From Actinomycetota bacterium (lineage in GTDB: Bacteria; Actinomycetota; Acidimicrobiia; IMCC26256; PALSA-610): a DNA stretch of 10,213 nucleotides. The notes beneath the pieces were generated by a model. The model searched no databases. It was not told where the DNA came from and saw only the letters and a list, made by a program, of their open reading frames with translations. Both the position numbers and the translations under genes were made by a program. Below are positions 1 through 6,342 of the stretch, piece by piece. The stretch lies in assembly GCA_030839005.1 (NCBI GenBank), contig JAUZEM010000362.1:1-10213 (forward strand), written 5' to 3'. Numbering within the stretch: position 1 is the stretch's first letter; each line of letters starts with the position of its first letter.

Positions 1-88
1 TACGGGCCGGCTGATGACCGACGAGGAGTTCGGCCGATACATCGCCGGGCGAGATCACTACAGCGCGTTGCAATCGACGATGGCGTGA
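1..88 (+). CDS. C-terminal end of an unidentified protein (5' partial)
   Basis: An open frame enters from the left edge (first complete codon at position 2) and stops at TGA 86-88. It gives 28 residues, ending in GRDHYSALQSTMA. Codons are mostly G/C-ending, as in the neighbouring genes, so it is probably the real 3' end of a gene. The residues are polar and charged with no membrane segment. I do not recognise the family from so short a tail. It is followed by 86 bases before the flavoprotein gene on the same strand, so co-transcription is possible but not shown. Confidence 0.55.
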   Translation, partial: TGRLMTDEEFGRYIAGRDHYSALQSTMA

Positions 89-174
89 ACCTGTTGCAGG
101 CGGACGACGACCCGACGACGAACGGCAACCACTCATGCTGTCTCCGTGCGTAATGCGAAGACGGTGCCGACGCG

Positions 175-1767
175 GTGATCGACGACGTTCCCGTTGATCG
201 GCGCACCGTGTTGCGTTGGCTCGCAATCGGGTCGGCCGCACTCGCGGAGTGCTCGACCCGGCCCGGCAAGCGGACTTCGGGGTCTTCGACATCGGGGTCT
301 TCGACATCGTCGTCGTCTACGACGGCGCGCTCGACCTCGACCAGCGCCCCTCCGCCGGGCGTCCCGTGGGGCCAACTGCAGCGCAACCTCGTTGGGCGCG
401 TCGTTCTGCCGGCTGCGCCGACCTATCTCCGCGATCTGCAGTTGTACGACCCGCGCTTCGACAACGTGCGTCCGGCTGCGATCGCGTTCTGCGCGAATCC
501 CGCCGACGTGCAGCGGTGTGTTGCGTTCGCGCGCGCCCGCGATGTGCCGTTCGCGGCGCGCAGTGGTGGGCACAGCTATGGCGGCTATTCGACGACCACC
601 GGGCTGGTCATCGACGTGACCGCAATGAGTTCGGTCACCCTCGCCGGCAACGAAGCCACGATTGGAGCCGGTGCCCGTCTCATCGACCTGTATACGAACC
701 TCAATACTCGGGGCGTTTCGATCCCCGGCGGCTCGTGCCCGACCGTCGGCATCGCCGGACTCGCGCTGGGCGGTGGTATCGGCGTGGTGGCGCGCCGGTA
801 CGGCCTCACGTGCGACGCGCTGACCGAAGTTCAACTCGTGACGGCCGACAGCCGCCTCGTCACGGCCGACGCCGCGAACAACGACGATCTCTTCTGGGCA
901 TGCCGGGGCGGGGGTGGCGGCAACTTCGGGATCGCGACCGCGTTCGACTTCGCGACGTTCCCGACCACCGACGTTGCGCTGTTTACGTTGAAGTGGCCAT
1001 GGGCGGCCGCGCCCCAGGTACTCGCGGCGTGGATGGCATGGATCGCCGACACGCCCGACCCGTTGTGGTCGAACTGCATCCTCGCGCCCGGCTCGCCGTC
1101 GCCGTTGCTGCAGGTCGCCGGGATCTGGGTCGGCGCGCAGTCCGGCGTCGCGCCCTACATCGACCGTCTCGTCGCGAGCACGGGGACGCATCCGACCACT
1201 CGTTTCCTGGAGACCATCCCGCTCGAACACGCCATGTACGTCGAAGCCGGGTGCGCCCAGCTCGGCGAATCGGCGTGCCATACCACGGGCCAGACGGCGC
1301 AAGCACAACTGCCGCGCGGCCCGAGCTTCGCCGGCTCGAGCTTCATCGACCGCGCGCTCTCCGATACGGGTATCAGCGCGGTCGTCGCGGGGATCAACGA
1401 ACGCATCGAGACGCACCAGCCCGGCGCGATCGCGTTCGACGCCTTCGGCGGCGCGATCAACCGCATTGCCTCGGGCGACACCGCCTTCGTGCACCGCAAC
1501 TCGTTGTGCTGCGCGCAGTACAGCGTCAACTACAACCCCGCGGACTCCCCCGCCGCGGTGGCAGCCCATCGAGCGTGGCTCGCGAGCTACAGCCGGGCCC
1601 TGCGACCCCACGTCTCGGCCGCCGCGTACCAGAACTACATCGACCCGACACTTACCAAGCCGCTCGACGCGTACTACGGCACCAACCTCGCGCACCTGCG
1701 AACGATCAAGAAGAAGTGGGACGCCGACAACGTTTTCCGCTTCGCCCAGAGCATCCCACCCGCGTGA
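175..1767 (+). CDS. Tat-exported FAD-linked oxidoreductase, berberine bridge enzyme (BBE) family
   Basis: Predicted secreted flavoprotein oxidase or dehydrogenase of 530 residues. The N-terminus has a twin-arginine motif (DRRTVLRW, Arg9-Arg10), a short hydrophobic stretch and a Ser/Thr/Pro-rich linker (about 34-62). The FAD_binding_4/PCMH domain spans roughly 98-265. It holds RSGGHSYGG with His133, the usual 8-alpha-histidyl FAD site, and GGSCPTVGIAG with Cys188, the usual 6-S-cysteinyl site, so bicovalent flavin is likely. The C-terminal BBE domain has the family's YxNYxD motif (Tyr485 to Asp490) and a YYGTNL...NVFRFAQSIPP ending. Family members oxidise sugars, alkaloids or other alcohols; the substrate here is unknown. 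Start: an in-frame TAA at 151-153 makes GTG 175 the first candidate, and it keeps the Tat motif. No clear ribosome site is visible. Cys26 could be a lipid anchor, but Glu at -1 is a poor lipobox. Confidence 0.93.
   Translation: MIDDVPVDRRTVLRWLAIGSAALAECSTRPGKRTSGSSTSGSSTSSSSTTARSTSTSAPPPGVPWGQLQRNLVGRVVLPAAPTYLRDLQLYDPRFDNVRPAAIAFCANPADVQRCVAFARARDVPFAARSGGHSYGGYSTTTGLVIDVTAMSSVTLAGNEATIGAGARLIDLYTNLNTRGVSIPGGSCPTVGIAGLALGGGIGVVARRYGLTCDALTEVQLVTADSRLVTADAANNDDLFWACRGGGGGNFGIATAFDFATFPTTDVALFTLKWPWAAAPQVLAAWMAWIADTPDPLWSNCILAPGSPSPLLQVAGIWVGAQSGVAPYIDRLVASTGTHPTTRFLETIPLEHAMYVEAGCAQLGESACHTTGQTAQAQLPRGPSFAGSSFIDRALSDTGISAVVAGINERIETHQPGAIAFDAFGGAINRIASGDTAFVHRNSLCCAQYSVNYNPADSPAAVAAHRAWLASYSRALRPHVSAAAYQNYIDPTLTKPLDAYYGTNLAHLRTIKKKWDADNVFRFAQSIPPA
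277..306 (+). repeat. 15-bp tandem repeat in the Ser/Thr linker
   Basis: Two exact copies of the 15-base unit TCGGGGTCTTCGACA (277-291 and 292-306) lie head to tail and run into further TCG codons. They encode SGSST twice within the low-complexity linker between the Tat signal and the FAD domain. The unit is a multiple of three, so copy-number change by slippage would only alter linker length. Confidence 0.85.
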
Positions 1768-1916
1768 ATCGTCGAGATGGAAGGTGTAGGAGCGCGCCGA
1801 TCCCGACCGCAACGGCCCCGACACCATCAAAAGCGCGACGGTACGTCCCGACATCGCATAGCAGCGCGAGAGCGAAGCAATATGTGCGCGCGTGTTGGGC
1901 AGACAATTGCTCGTCG

Positions 1917-1937
1917 AGTGCCGTTCGGGACGGCACT
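1917..1937. terminator. Perfect 8-bp hairpin, possible terminator or operator
   Basis: AGTGCCGT (1917-1924), loop TCGGG, then ACGGCACT (1930-1937) forms a perfect 8-bp stem about 150 bases after the flavoprotein stop. No T-run follows on either strand, so it is not a classical intrinsic terminator. It could be a U-less terminator, a processing site or a regulator-binding palindrome. Confidence 0.35.
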
Positions 1938-2092
1938 TGGTGAAGTACCGCCGCACCTCGCGTGTTGCGTGGACGCCAATCCTCGCGTGGCAGGGTGCGG
2001 ATACGTGTACGCCGCTCGGAGTGCCGCTTCGATCGCTGTCGTCGTGATCTTGGCCGCAGTGTGGCTGCCGTGGGTCATCGACGCGGCAGGGC

Positions 2093-2127
2093 TATGTTCG
2101 CCGTGACACCAGTCGATACGCCGGAGG
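2093..2127 (+). promoter_or_regulatory. Possible -10 box and Shine-Dalgarno for the small gene at 2131
   Basis: TATGTT at 2093-2098 fits the TAnnnT form of actinobacterial -10 boxes. I see no good -35. GGAGG at 2123-2127 is a strong Shine-Dalgarno core but stands only 3 bases before the ATG at 2131, closer than usual. It still supports that start. Confidence 0.35.
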
Positions 2128-2130
2128 ATC

Positions 2131-2442
2131 ATGACCTACGCGTTCACCCAGGATGTGCCGATAGACGCAGCTTTCTACGAGCGCATCACCCAGCAGCTCG
2201 GACCGGAACCGCCTAGGGGTCTGATCATGCATCTCGCGATTGAACGACCTGAAGGCGGGCTCCGGTACCTGGATATATGGGAGACCCAACAAGACTGCGA
2301 TCGGTTCACGGACCAACGGCTACATCCGGTGATACACGATCTCCTGCGGGAGATCTTCGGCGACGAATTGCCACCCGAACCCGAACGCAGACCGCTCCCG
2401 CTGGTCCACGCCTGGGGAAGTGCCATCACCACAACCCGCTGA
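2131..2442 (+). CDS. Small conserved hypothetical protein, probably dimeric alpha/beta-barrel type
   Basis: Soluble protein of 103 residues with no signal peptide or membrane segment. The pattern is a beta strand (LIMHLAIERPEGGLRYLDIWE, about 31-51), a helix (QQDCDRFTDQRLHPVIHDLLREIFG, about 52-77) and a final strand (LVHAW). This resembles the ferredoxin-like half-barrels of the ABM/dimeric alpha-beta barrel superfamily and similar actinobacterial hypothetical proteins. No catalytic residues can be assigned, so the function is unknown. The start is ATG 2131 with GGAGG just upstream. About a third of the codons end in A or T, including three ATA, one AGA, one AGG and one CTA, unlike the neighbouring genes, which suggests a different origin or low expression. 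It is probably a single-gene unit between the gene-poor stretch and the hairpin at 2498. Confidence 0.8.
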   Translation: MTYAFTQDVPIDAAFYERITQQLGPEPPRGLIMHLAIERPEGGLRYLDIWETQQDCDRFTDQRLHPVIHDLLREIFGDELPPEPERRPLPLVHAWGSAITTTR

Positions 2443-2497
2443 CCACGACTCGCGGCGCGCCTCGCGACCGGTCCTCGCGCCTTGGTGCGGTTGGAAT

Positions 2498-2515
2498 CGC
2501 TGCCGACAGCGTTTT
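2498..2515 (+). terminator. Probable intrinsic terminator after the small gene
   Basis: CGCTG (2498-2502), loop CCGA, CAGCG (2507-2511), then TTTT at 2512-2515. The stem is short but perfect and is followed by T residues only on the + strand. It lies 55 bases after the stop at 2442 and just before the convergent tRNA gene. Confidence 0.5.
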
Positions 2516-2530
2516 ACCTGGTCAGAACGG

Positions 2531-2614
2531 TGCCCGGGGAGGGACTCGAACCCTCACGCCCCGAAGGGCCGGCGGGTTTAAGCCGCCTACGTCTGCCGGT
2601 TACGCCACCCGGGC
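2531..2614 (-). tRNA. tRNA-Leu (anticodon UAA)
   Basis: On the minus strand these 84 bases fold as a class II tRNA. The acceptor GCCCGGG (2614-2608) pairs with CCCGGGC next to discriminator A (2531). The anticodon stem is GGCGG/CCGCC with loop CTTAAAC, so the anticodon is TAA (2580-2578). There is a long variable arm of about 15 bases with a TTCG-type tip, and a T-arm GAGGG-TTCGAGT-CCCTC. The long variable arm and A73 fit leucine. The 3' CCA is not encoded: CCG follows the discriminator, so CCA must be added after transcription. It reads UUA codons, which are very rare in such genomes. The counterpart in Streptomyces is the developmental tRNA gene bldA; no such role is shown here. Confidence 0.95.
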
Positions 2615-2624
2615 GGGTGACGCA

Positions 2625-2653
2625 ACGGTAACCACCGGCGCGAGTTCGGTGAA
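2625..2653 (-). promoter_or_regulatory. Candidate promoter of the tRNA-Leu gene
   Basis: Read on the minus strand, TTCACC (2653-2648) and TACCGT (2630-2625) are separated by exactly 17 bases. They match the -35 (4 of 6 to TTGACA) and the TAnnnT -10 form. Transcription would begin near 2618, giving a leader of only a few bases before the mature tRNA end at 2614. It starts just after the stop of the upstream gene on the same strand. Confidence 0.45.
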
Positions 2654-2656
2654 GGA

Positions 2657-2980
2657 TCACGCTGCGGCCGACTCCGGGCCGACTGCCCCCGCTCCGCCGA
2701 CGGCTTGCAACAGCGTTGCTCGCACCCGAGCCGCGCCGTCGCTCGCCAGCGCGTTCGCGACGATGACGCCTTCGACCATGTCGGCGACGACATCTGCGAT
2801 CGGCCGCGACCGCAGGCGGACCGCAACTACGGGACCTCCGGGGAGCCGGCGGATCGTACGCGAGATTCCGGAGCGACGCGGTGGGGTGCGAAAGACCGGC
2901 ACCACCAGCCCGGCCGCACGCGCCGCCGCGCCGATGAGGCGGGCGAGCTCGGCGAATCGAATCGGCGGTGCAACGTCCAT
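2657..2980 (-). CDS. Small conserved-type hypothetical protein (107 aa)
   Basis: The protein begins MDVAPPIRFAELARLIG and has a basic middle (RTPPRRSGISRTIRRLPGG) before VVAVRLRSRPIADVVADMVEGVIVANAL (about 51-78) and an Ala/Gly-rich tail. It has no signal peptide, membrane helix or recognised catalytic motif. It resembles small hypothetical proteins common in actinobacterial genomes. The minus-strand frame stays open far upstream through the MATE gene, but there it is Arg/Glu/Asp-rich shadow sequence. The first sensible start is ATG 2980, where protein-like sequence begins. No Shine-Dalgarno is visible, so leaderless translation is plausible. It diverges from the MATE gene with 21 bases between start codons and precedes the tRNA-Leu gene by 42 bases. 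Confidence 0.75.
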   Translation of the reverse strand: MDVAPPIRFAELARLIGAAARAAGLVVPVFRTPPRRSGISRTIRRLPGGPVVAVRLRSRPIADVVADMVEGVIVANALASDGAARVRATLLQAVGGAGAVGPESAAA

Positions 2981-3001
2981 CAGCCGTATTGAATACACAG
3001 G
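2981..3001. promoter_or_regulatory. 21-bp divergent start region with central palindrome
   Basis: Only 21 bases separate the ATG at 2980 (minus) from the GTG at 3002 (plus). In the exact centre is GTATT-G-AATAC (2986-2996), an AT-rich perfect palindrome around base 2991, which is 11 bases from each start codon. Neither gene has a Shine-Dalgarno. The element could be a shared bidirectional core promoter for leaderless mRNAs or an operator. No perfect TAnnnT box is present in either direction. Confidence 0.4.
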
Positions 3002-4327
3002 GTGAGACAGCAACGGCCGTCGGCCGCGCACGACCGCGAGATACTGAGACTCGCGATCCCGGCGTTCGGCGCGCTCGCCGCCGAGCCGCTCTACGTGCTG
3101 GCCGATACGGCGATCGTCGGCCACCTCGGCACCCGGCCGCTGGGTGGGCTGGGCGTCGCCGGTGCGGTCCTGAGCGTGGCTTTCGGGATCTTCAACTTCC
3201 TCGCGTACGGCACGACCGCGACCGTCGCCCGCCGCATCGGGGCGGGCGATCAGAAGGCGGCCGCCGAACATGGCGTCGCCGGAGTATGGCTCGCGCTCGG
3301 GCTCGGCGTCGTCCTCGCGCTCGTCGGGCTGGCGCTGAGTGGGCCGATCGTCTCCGCGATGGGCGCCTCGGCGCGGGTGGCACCGTACGCTCGCACATAC
3401 CTGCGCATCTCGTTGCTCGGCGCGCCGTTCGTGCTCGCCGCACTCGCCGGCACCGGATACCTCCGAGGCCTGCAGGACACCCGCACGCCGCTCGTCATCG
3501 CGCTCAGCGCGAACGCCGCGAACCTCGTGCTCGAAGTCGTCCTCGTCTACGGCCTCCACCTCGGCATCGCGGGCTCCGCCTGCGGGACGGTCATCGCGCA
3601 GATCGCCGCCTGCCTCGCGTATCTCGCCATCGTCCGCCGCAACGTCCGCGGGTCGGAGGCGTCGGCGCGGCCGGCGTTCGCCCACCTGCGCGCCGCGGGC
3701 GCCGTCGGTGCGTACCTCGTCGTCCGCACCGGCTCGCTGCTCCTCGCCTTCACCGCCGCGACCTCGATCGCATCGCGAATCGGCGACGCGCAGGTGGCCG
3801 CGCACCAGATCGCGTTCCAGCTGTGGCTTCTCCTCGCGCTCTGCCTCGACGCGATCGCGATCGCCGGGCAGGCGATCGTCGGGAGGGCACTGGGAGCGGG
3901 CGATGCCACCCTCACCCGGGCGACGTCGAGGCGAATGCTCCAGTGGGGCGTGATGGTCGGGCTGGTCCTGGGTCTGCTCGTCCTCGCGGGTGACCCGCTG
4001 CTCGCACTCGTTTTCACACGTGACGGGGCCGTTCGCGCCGAGCTCCGGCCGGTTCTTGTCGCGGTCGCGCTGATGCAACCGCTCGGCGGCGCGGTATTCG
4101 TGCTCGACGGCATCCTGATCGGAGCGGGTGACGTCCGCTACCTCGCGCTCGCCATGGCCGGCGCGACCCTCTGCTTCGTGCCGTGCGCGATCCTCGTGCT
4201 GGTGACCGGCGCCGGATTGATCGCGCTGTGGAGCGCCCTATTCGTCTTCATGTTCGCCCGGTTGTACGGGATGGGGCGCCGTTATCGCGGAAACCGGTGG
4301 CTGGTGACCGGCGCATCGGGTACATAG
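3002..4327 (+). CDS. MATE family efflux transporter, DinF subfamily
   Basis: Integral membrane antiporter of 441 residues, the normal size for MATE proteins, with about a dozen hydrophobic segments in two similar halves. MATE proteins export cationic drugs, toxins or metabolites using a proton or sodium gradient. The N-terminal helix IPAFGALAAEPLYVLADTAI followed by VGHLGT is typical of the DinF branch, and Asp35 is at the conserved cation/proton-coupling position of helix 1. RGLQDTRTPL (about 156-165) is another family landmark. An in-frame stop at 2990-2992 leaves GTG 3002 as the first possible start; no Shine-Dalgarno precedes it. It is the first gene of a tight four-gene run, with the acyltransferase starting 7 bases after its stop. 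The substrate cannot be told from sequence; a lipid-related substrate would be guesswork from context. Confidence 0.93.
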   Translation: MRQQRPSAAHDREILRLAIPAFGALAAEPLYVLADTAIVGHLGTRPLGGLGVAGAVLSVAFGIFNFLAYGTTATVARRIGAGDQKAAAEHGVAGVWLALGLGVVLALVGLALSGPIVSAMGASARVAPYARTYLRISLLGAPFVLAALAGTGYLRGLQDTRTPLVIALSANAANLVLEVVLVYGLHLGIAGSACGTVIAQIAACLAYLAIVRRNVRGSEASARPAFAHLRAAGAVGAYLVVRTGSLLLAFTAATSIASRIGDAQVAAHQIAFQLWLLLALCLDAIAIAGQAIVGRALGAGDATLTRATSRRMLQWGVMVGLVLGLLVLAGDPLLALVFTRDGAVRAELRPVLVAVALMQPLGGAVFVLDGILIGAGDVRYLALAMAGATLCFVPCAILVLVTGAGLIALWSALFVFMFARLYGMGRRYRGNRWLVTGASGT

Positions 4328-4334
4328 GCTTCGA

Positions 4335-5270
4335 ATGATGGCCGACGGACCCGAGCGCGCACCGGAGCGAGCCCTCGAGATCGCGGCCGCGACCCATCCC
4401 GACGTCGACCTCACCGAGATCGACCCCGGCATCGGGCGCGACCTCGTTCCGCTCGCGCGGCCGGCGCCGGAAACCGTCGAGGAAGTCCGTCGCTCCGACG
4501 TCGACCAGTGGGGTCGGAGCGAGCATTTCCGCGCACTCACCCGCCGCGCGTTCGAGCCTCTCTACAAGCATTGGTTCCGCGTCGAGTGGGAAGGCTTCGA
4601 GCTCCTGCCCGAAGAAGGCGGCGCCCTGCTGGTCGCCAACCACGCGGGTGCGATCCCGCCCGACGCGCCGTCGATCATGCACGGGATCGAGAAGGACCTC
4701 GGACGTCCGGTGTACGGGCTCGCGGAGAACCTCTTCCGCGCCCTTCCCGTCGTCGGAACATTGTGGTCGCGCAGCGGTGGCGTGACTGCACACCCCGACA
4801 ACGCGTACCGGCTCCTGCACGACGAGGGACACCTCGTGCTCGTGTTCCCCGAAGGCACCAAGGCGACCGGCAAGCACTACAACGATCGTTACCGATTGCG
4901 CCGCTTCGGCCGCGGCGGTTTCGTCGAGATCGCGATGCGAGCGGGCGCGCCCGTGATCCCGATCGCCGTGATGGGCGCGGAAGAGGCCATGCCGGTCCTG
5001 TTCAAGAGCCCTCGCCTCGCGAAGGCGTTGAACCTTCCCTACTTCCCGATCACGGCGAACATGCTCGCATTCGGTCCCCTCGGTCTCGTCGCGTATCTTC
5101 CCGCGAAGTTCCGCATACGCGTTCTTCCGCCCGTTCACTTCGACGTCGCGCCGAACCAGGAGCGGTATTCGCGCAGCCGCGTGATGGAGGAGTCCGAACG
5201 CATCCGCGGGATGGTCCAGGACGCGCTCTACGACATGCTTCGCCAGCGCCGCAGCGTGTGGTTCGGATGA
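4335..5270 (+). CDS. PlsC-like lysophospholipid/glycerol-phosphate acyltransferase
   Basis: Predicted to transfer an acyl group from acyl-CoA or acyl-ACP to a lysophospholipid or related acceptor at the inner membrane face. Length is 311 residues. The PlsC/LPLAT domain spans about 75-270. The catalytic block reads VANHAGAIPPDAPS with His103 and Asp110, an HX6D spacing instead of the textbook HX4D, as in the actinobacterial branch that includes M. tuberculosis Rv0502. Block III is FPEGTK (171-176) and block IV is VIPIAVMG (207-214). The roughly 70-residue N-terminal extension is acidic and polar. Two adjacent ATGs (4335, 4338) are possible starts; the upstream one lies 7 bases after the MATE stop, so co-transcription is likely. 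The downstream SDR gene forms a pair reminiscent of Rv0502/Rv0501. The exact acceptor is unknown. Confidence 0.9.
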   Translation: MMADGPERAPERALEIAAATHPDVDLTEIDPGIGRDLVPLARPAPETVEEVRRSDVDQWGRSEHFRALTRRAFEPLYKHWFRVEWEGFELLPEEGGALLVANHAGAIPPDAPSIMHGIEKDLGRPVYGLAENLFRALPVVGTLWSRSGGVTAHPDNAYRLLHDEGHLVLVFPEGTKATGKHYNDRYRLRRFGRGGFVEIAMRAGAPVIPIAVMGAEEAMPVLFKSPRLAKALNLPYFPITANMLAFGPLGLVAYLPAKFRIRVLPPVHFDVAPNQERYSRSRVMEESERIRGMVQDALYDMLRQRRSVWFG

Positions 5271-5279
5271 GCGGGACAT

Positions 5280-5285
5280 AGGAGG
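5280..5285 (+). promoter_or_regulatory. Strong Shine-Dalgarno for the SDR gene
   Basis: AGGAGG at 5280-5285 stands 7 bases before ATG 5293. It is the only full-consensus, well-spaced ribosome site in the window and fixes the start of the SDR protein. Confidence 0.85.
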
Positions 5286-5292
5286 GCAGCGG

Positions 5293-6327
5293 ATGCGAGC
5301 ACTCGTCACCGGGCTCTCGACGTACTGGGGCGGTCGGGTCGCGCAAGCGCTCGAGCAGCGGTCCGACGTAGAAGTCGTCGTCGGGGTCGACACGCGCGAT
5401 CCGCGCACGCCTCTCGAGCGCACCGAGTTCGTTCGCACCGACTCGTCACACTCGATCCTCGCCCGGATCGTGCGCGCCACCCAGGTCGACACCATCGTGC
5501 ACACGCACCTCGTCGTCGATTCCACGCGCGCGACGAGCCGCACGCTGCACGAGATCAACGTCATCGGCACGATGAACCTGCTCGCAGCCGCAGGAGCGCC
5601 GTCGAGCCCGGTGCGAAAAGTGGTGTTGAAGAGCTCCGGGCTCGTATACGGCGCGAACAAGGCGGACCCGTACTTCTTCCGCGAAGACATGCCGCGCACC
5701 GGTCCCGCGACCACTCCGGTCGAGCGTTCCCTCCTCGAAGTAGAAGGGTTCGTCCGCGACTTTGCCGACGACAACCCGCACGTCGACGTGAGCCTGCTTC
5801 GCTTCGCGAACGTGTTGGGCGTCGACATCGAGACTCCGTTCACGGCCGCGCTCCGGCGACCCGTAGTGCCCGAGATCCTCGGGTTCGACCCCCGCTTGCA
5901 GTTCGTGCACGAAGACGACGTGGTCGAAGCGTTGATGTACAGCATCAACAACGACATTCCCGGCGTGTACAACGTCGGAGCCGACGGGAACCTCCCGTGG
6001 AGCAAGGTGTGCGCGATCGTCGGCAAGCGGCGCGTCGCGTTGCCTTTCGTGTTCACGAACCTGGCCGCGGAACCGGCGCGGCTGCTGCGCCTCTGGGACC
6101 TCCCGCCCGAGGCGATGCAGATTCTCAGATTCGGGCGCACGATCGACAACACGCGCTACAAGCGGGCGGGTTTCCACTACTCGTATACGACCGCGTCGAC
6201 GATCGAGGCCTTCGCCCAGGCGCTGCGCTTGGCGGGCACGATCGGCGACAGCAGCCCCTCGTACCGCTACGAGCGCGAGGTCGAGGACTTCTTCCGTCAC
6301 TCCCCCGCGGTGGTCCGACCCGACTGA
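5293..6327 (+). CDS. Extended SDR (NAD-dependent epimerase/dehydratase) family protein, likely altered active site
   Basis: Protein of 344 residues with an N-terminal Rossmann fold: strand MRALVTG, nucleotide loop G7-LST-YW-G13-G14, and Asp33 ending strand 2, which favours NAD(H). SSGLVYG (114-120) matches the conserved Ser and Tyr-Gly region of epimerases, and QFVHEDDVVEAL is the usual substrate-side motif. The normal YxxxK is not there: in ATTPVERSLLEVE the aligned places are Val143 and Leu147. The middle glycine of GxxGxxG is Thr10. It may therefore bind a nucleotide cofactor without classical dehydrogenase chemistry. The family is close to actinobacterial proteins such as Rv0501 (annotated galE2), also next to an acyltransferase. 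It lies 22 bases after the acyltransferase with a strong Shine-Dalgarno, and 15 bases before the crotonase gene. A UDP-glucose epimerase role is not supported. Confidence 0.88.
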   Translation: MRALVTGLSTYWGGRVAQALEQRSDVEVVVGVDTRDPRTPLERTEFVRTDSSHSILARIVRATQVDTIVHTHLVVDSTRATSRTLHEINVIGTMNLLAAAGAPSSPVRKVVLKSSGLVYGANKADPYFFREDMPRTGPATTPVERSLLEVEGFVRDFADDNPHVDVSLLRFANVLGVDIETPFTAALRRPVVPEILGFDPRLQFVHEDDVVEALMYSINNDIPGVYNVGADGNLPWSKVCAIVGKRRVALPFVFTNLAAEPARLLRLWDLPPEAMQILRFGRTIDNTRYKRAGFHYSYTTASTIEAFAQALRLAGTIGDSSPSYRYEREVEDFFRHSPAVVRPD

Positions 6328-6342
6328 GCGTAGGTTGACGCG

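Larger units (their letters stand above)
1768..2130. other. 363-base gene-poor intergenic stretch
   Basis: No convincing gene was found between the flavoprotein stop and the start at 2131. Open frames cross it on both strands, but their third-codon positions are mixed and the peptides are Arg-rich, as expected for chance frames in GC-rich DNA. One + frame (1777-2106) ends in a hydrophobic stretch, AASIAVVVILAAVWLPWVI, that could be a decayed membrane-protein end. The stretch also holds the hairpin at 1917-1937 and a possible promoter at 2093-2098. Confidence 0.6.

Noticed and set aside
277..306. Tandem repeat considered as a CRISPR or regulatory repeat
   Set aside because: There are only two 15-base in-frame copies with no spacers. 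They encode a Ser/Gly/Thr linker.
133..1956. Very long open frame on the minus strand (607 codons) opposite the flavoprotein
   Set aside because: The product is Arg/Asp/Glu-rich low-complexity sequence with no domain, typical of shadow frames opposite GC-rich genes. The + strand frame has clear BBE motifs.
1777..2106. Possible small membrane protein on the + strand
   Set aside because: The first half has no third-position G/C preference and is Arg-rich. Only the last 30 residues look hydrophobic. At best it is a remnant, so it is not called as a gene.
2443..2657. tRNA-associated integration site
   Set aside because: I found no direct repeat of the tRNA 3' end elsewhere in the window and no integrase gene.
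2981..4078. Upstream extension of the 107-aa minus-strand protein through the MATE gene
   Set aside because: The frame is open, but the extension is highly charged shadow sequence. Normal protein-like sequence begins only at ATG 2980.
4248..6152. Long minus-strand open frame opposite the acyltransferase and SDR genes
   Set aside because: Shadow frame: Ser/Arg-rich, no recognisable domain, and it spans two well-supported genes on the other strand.
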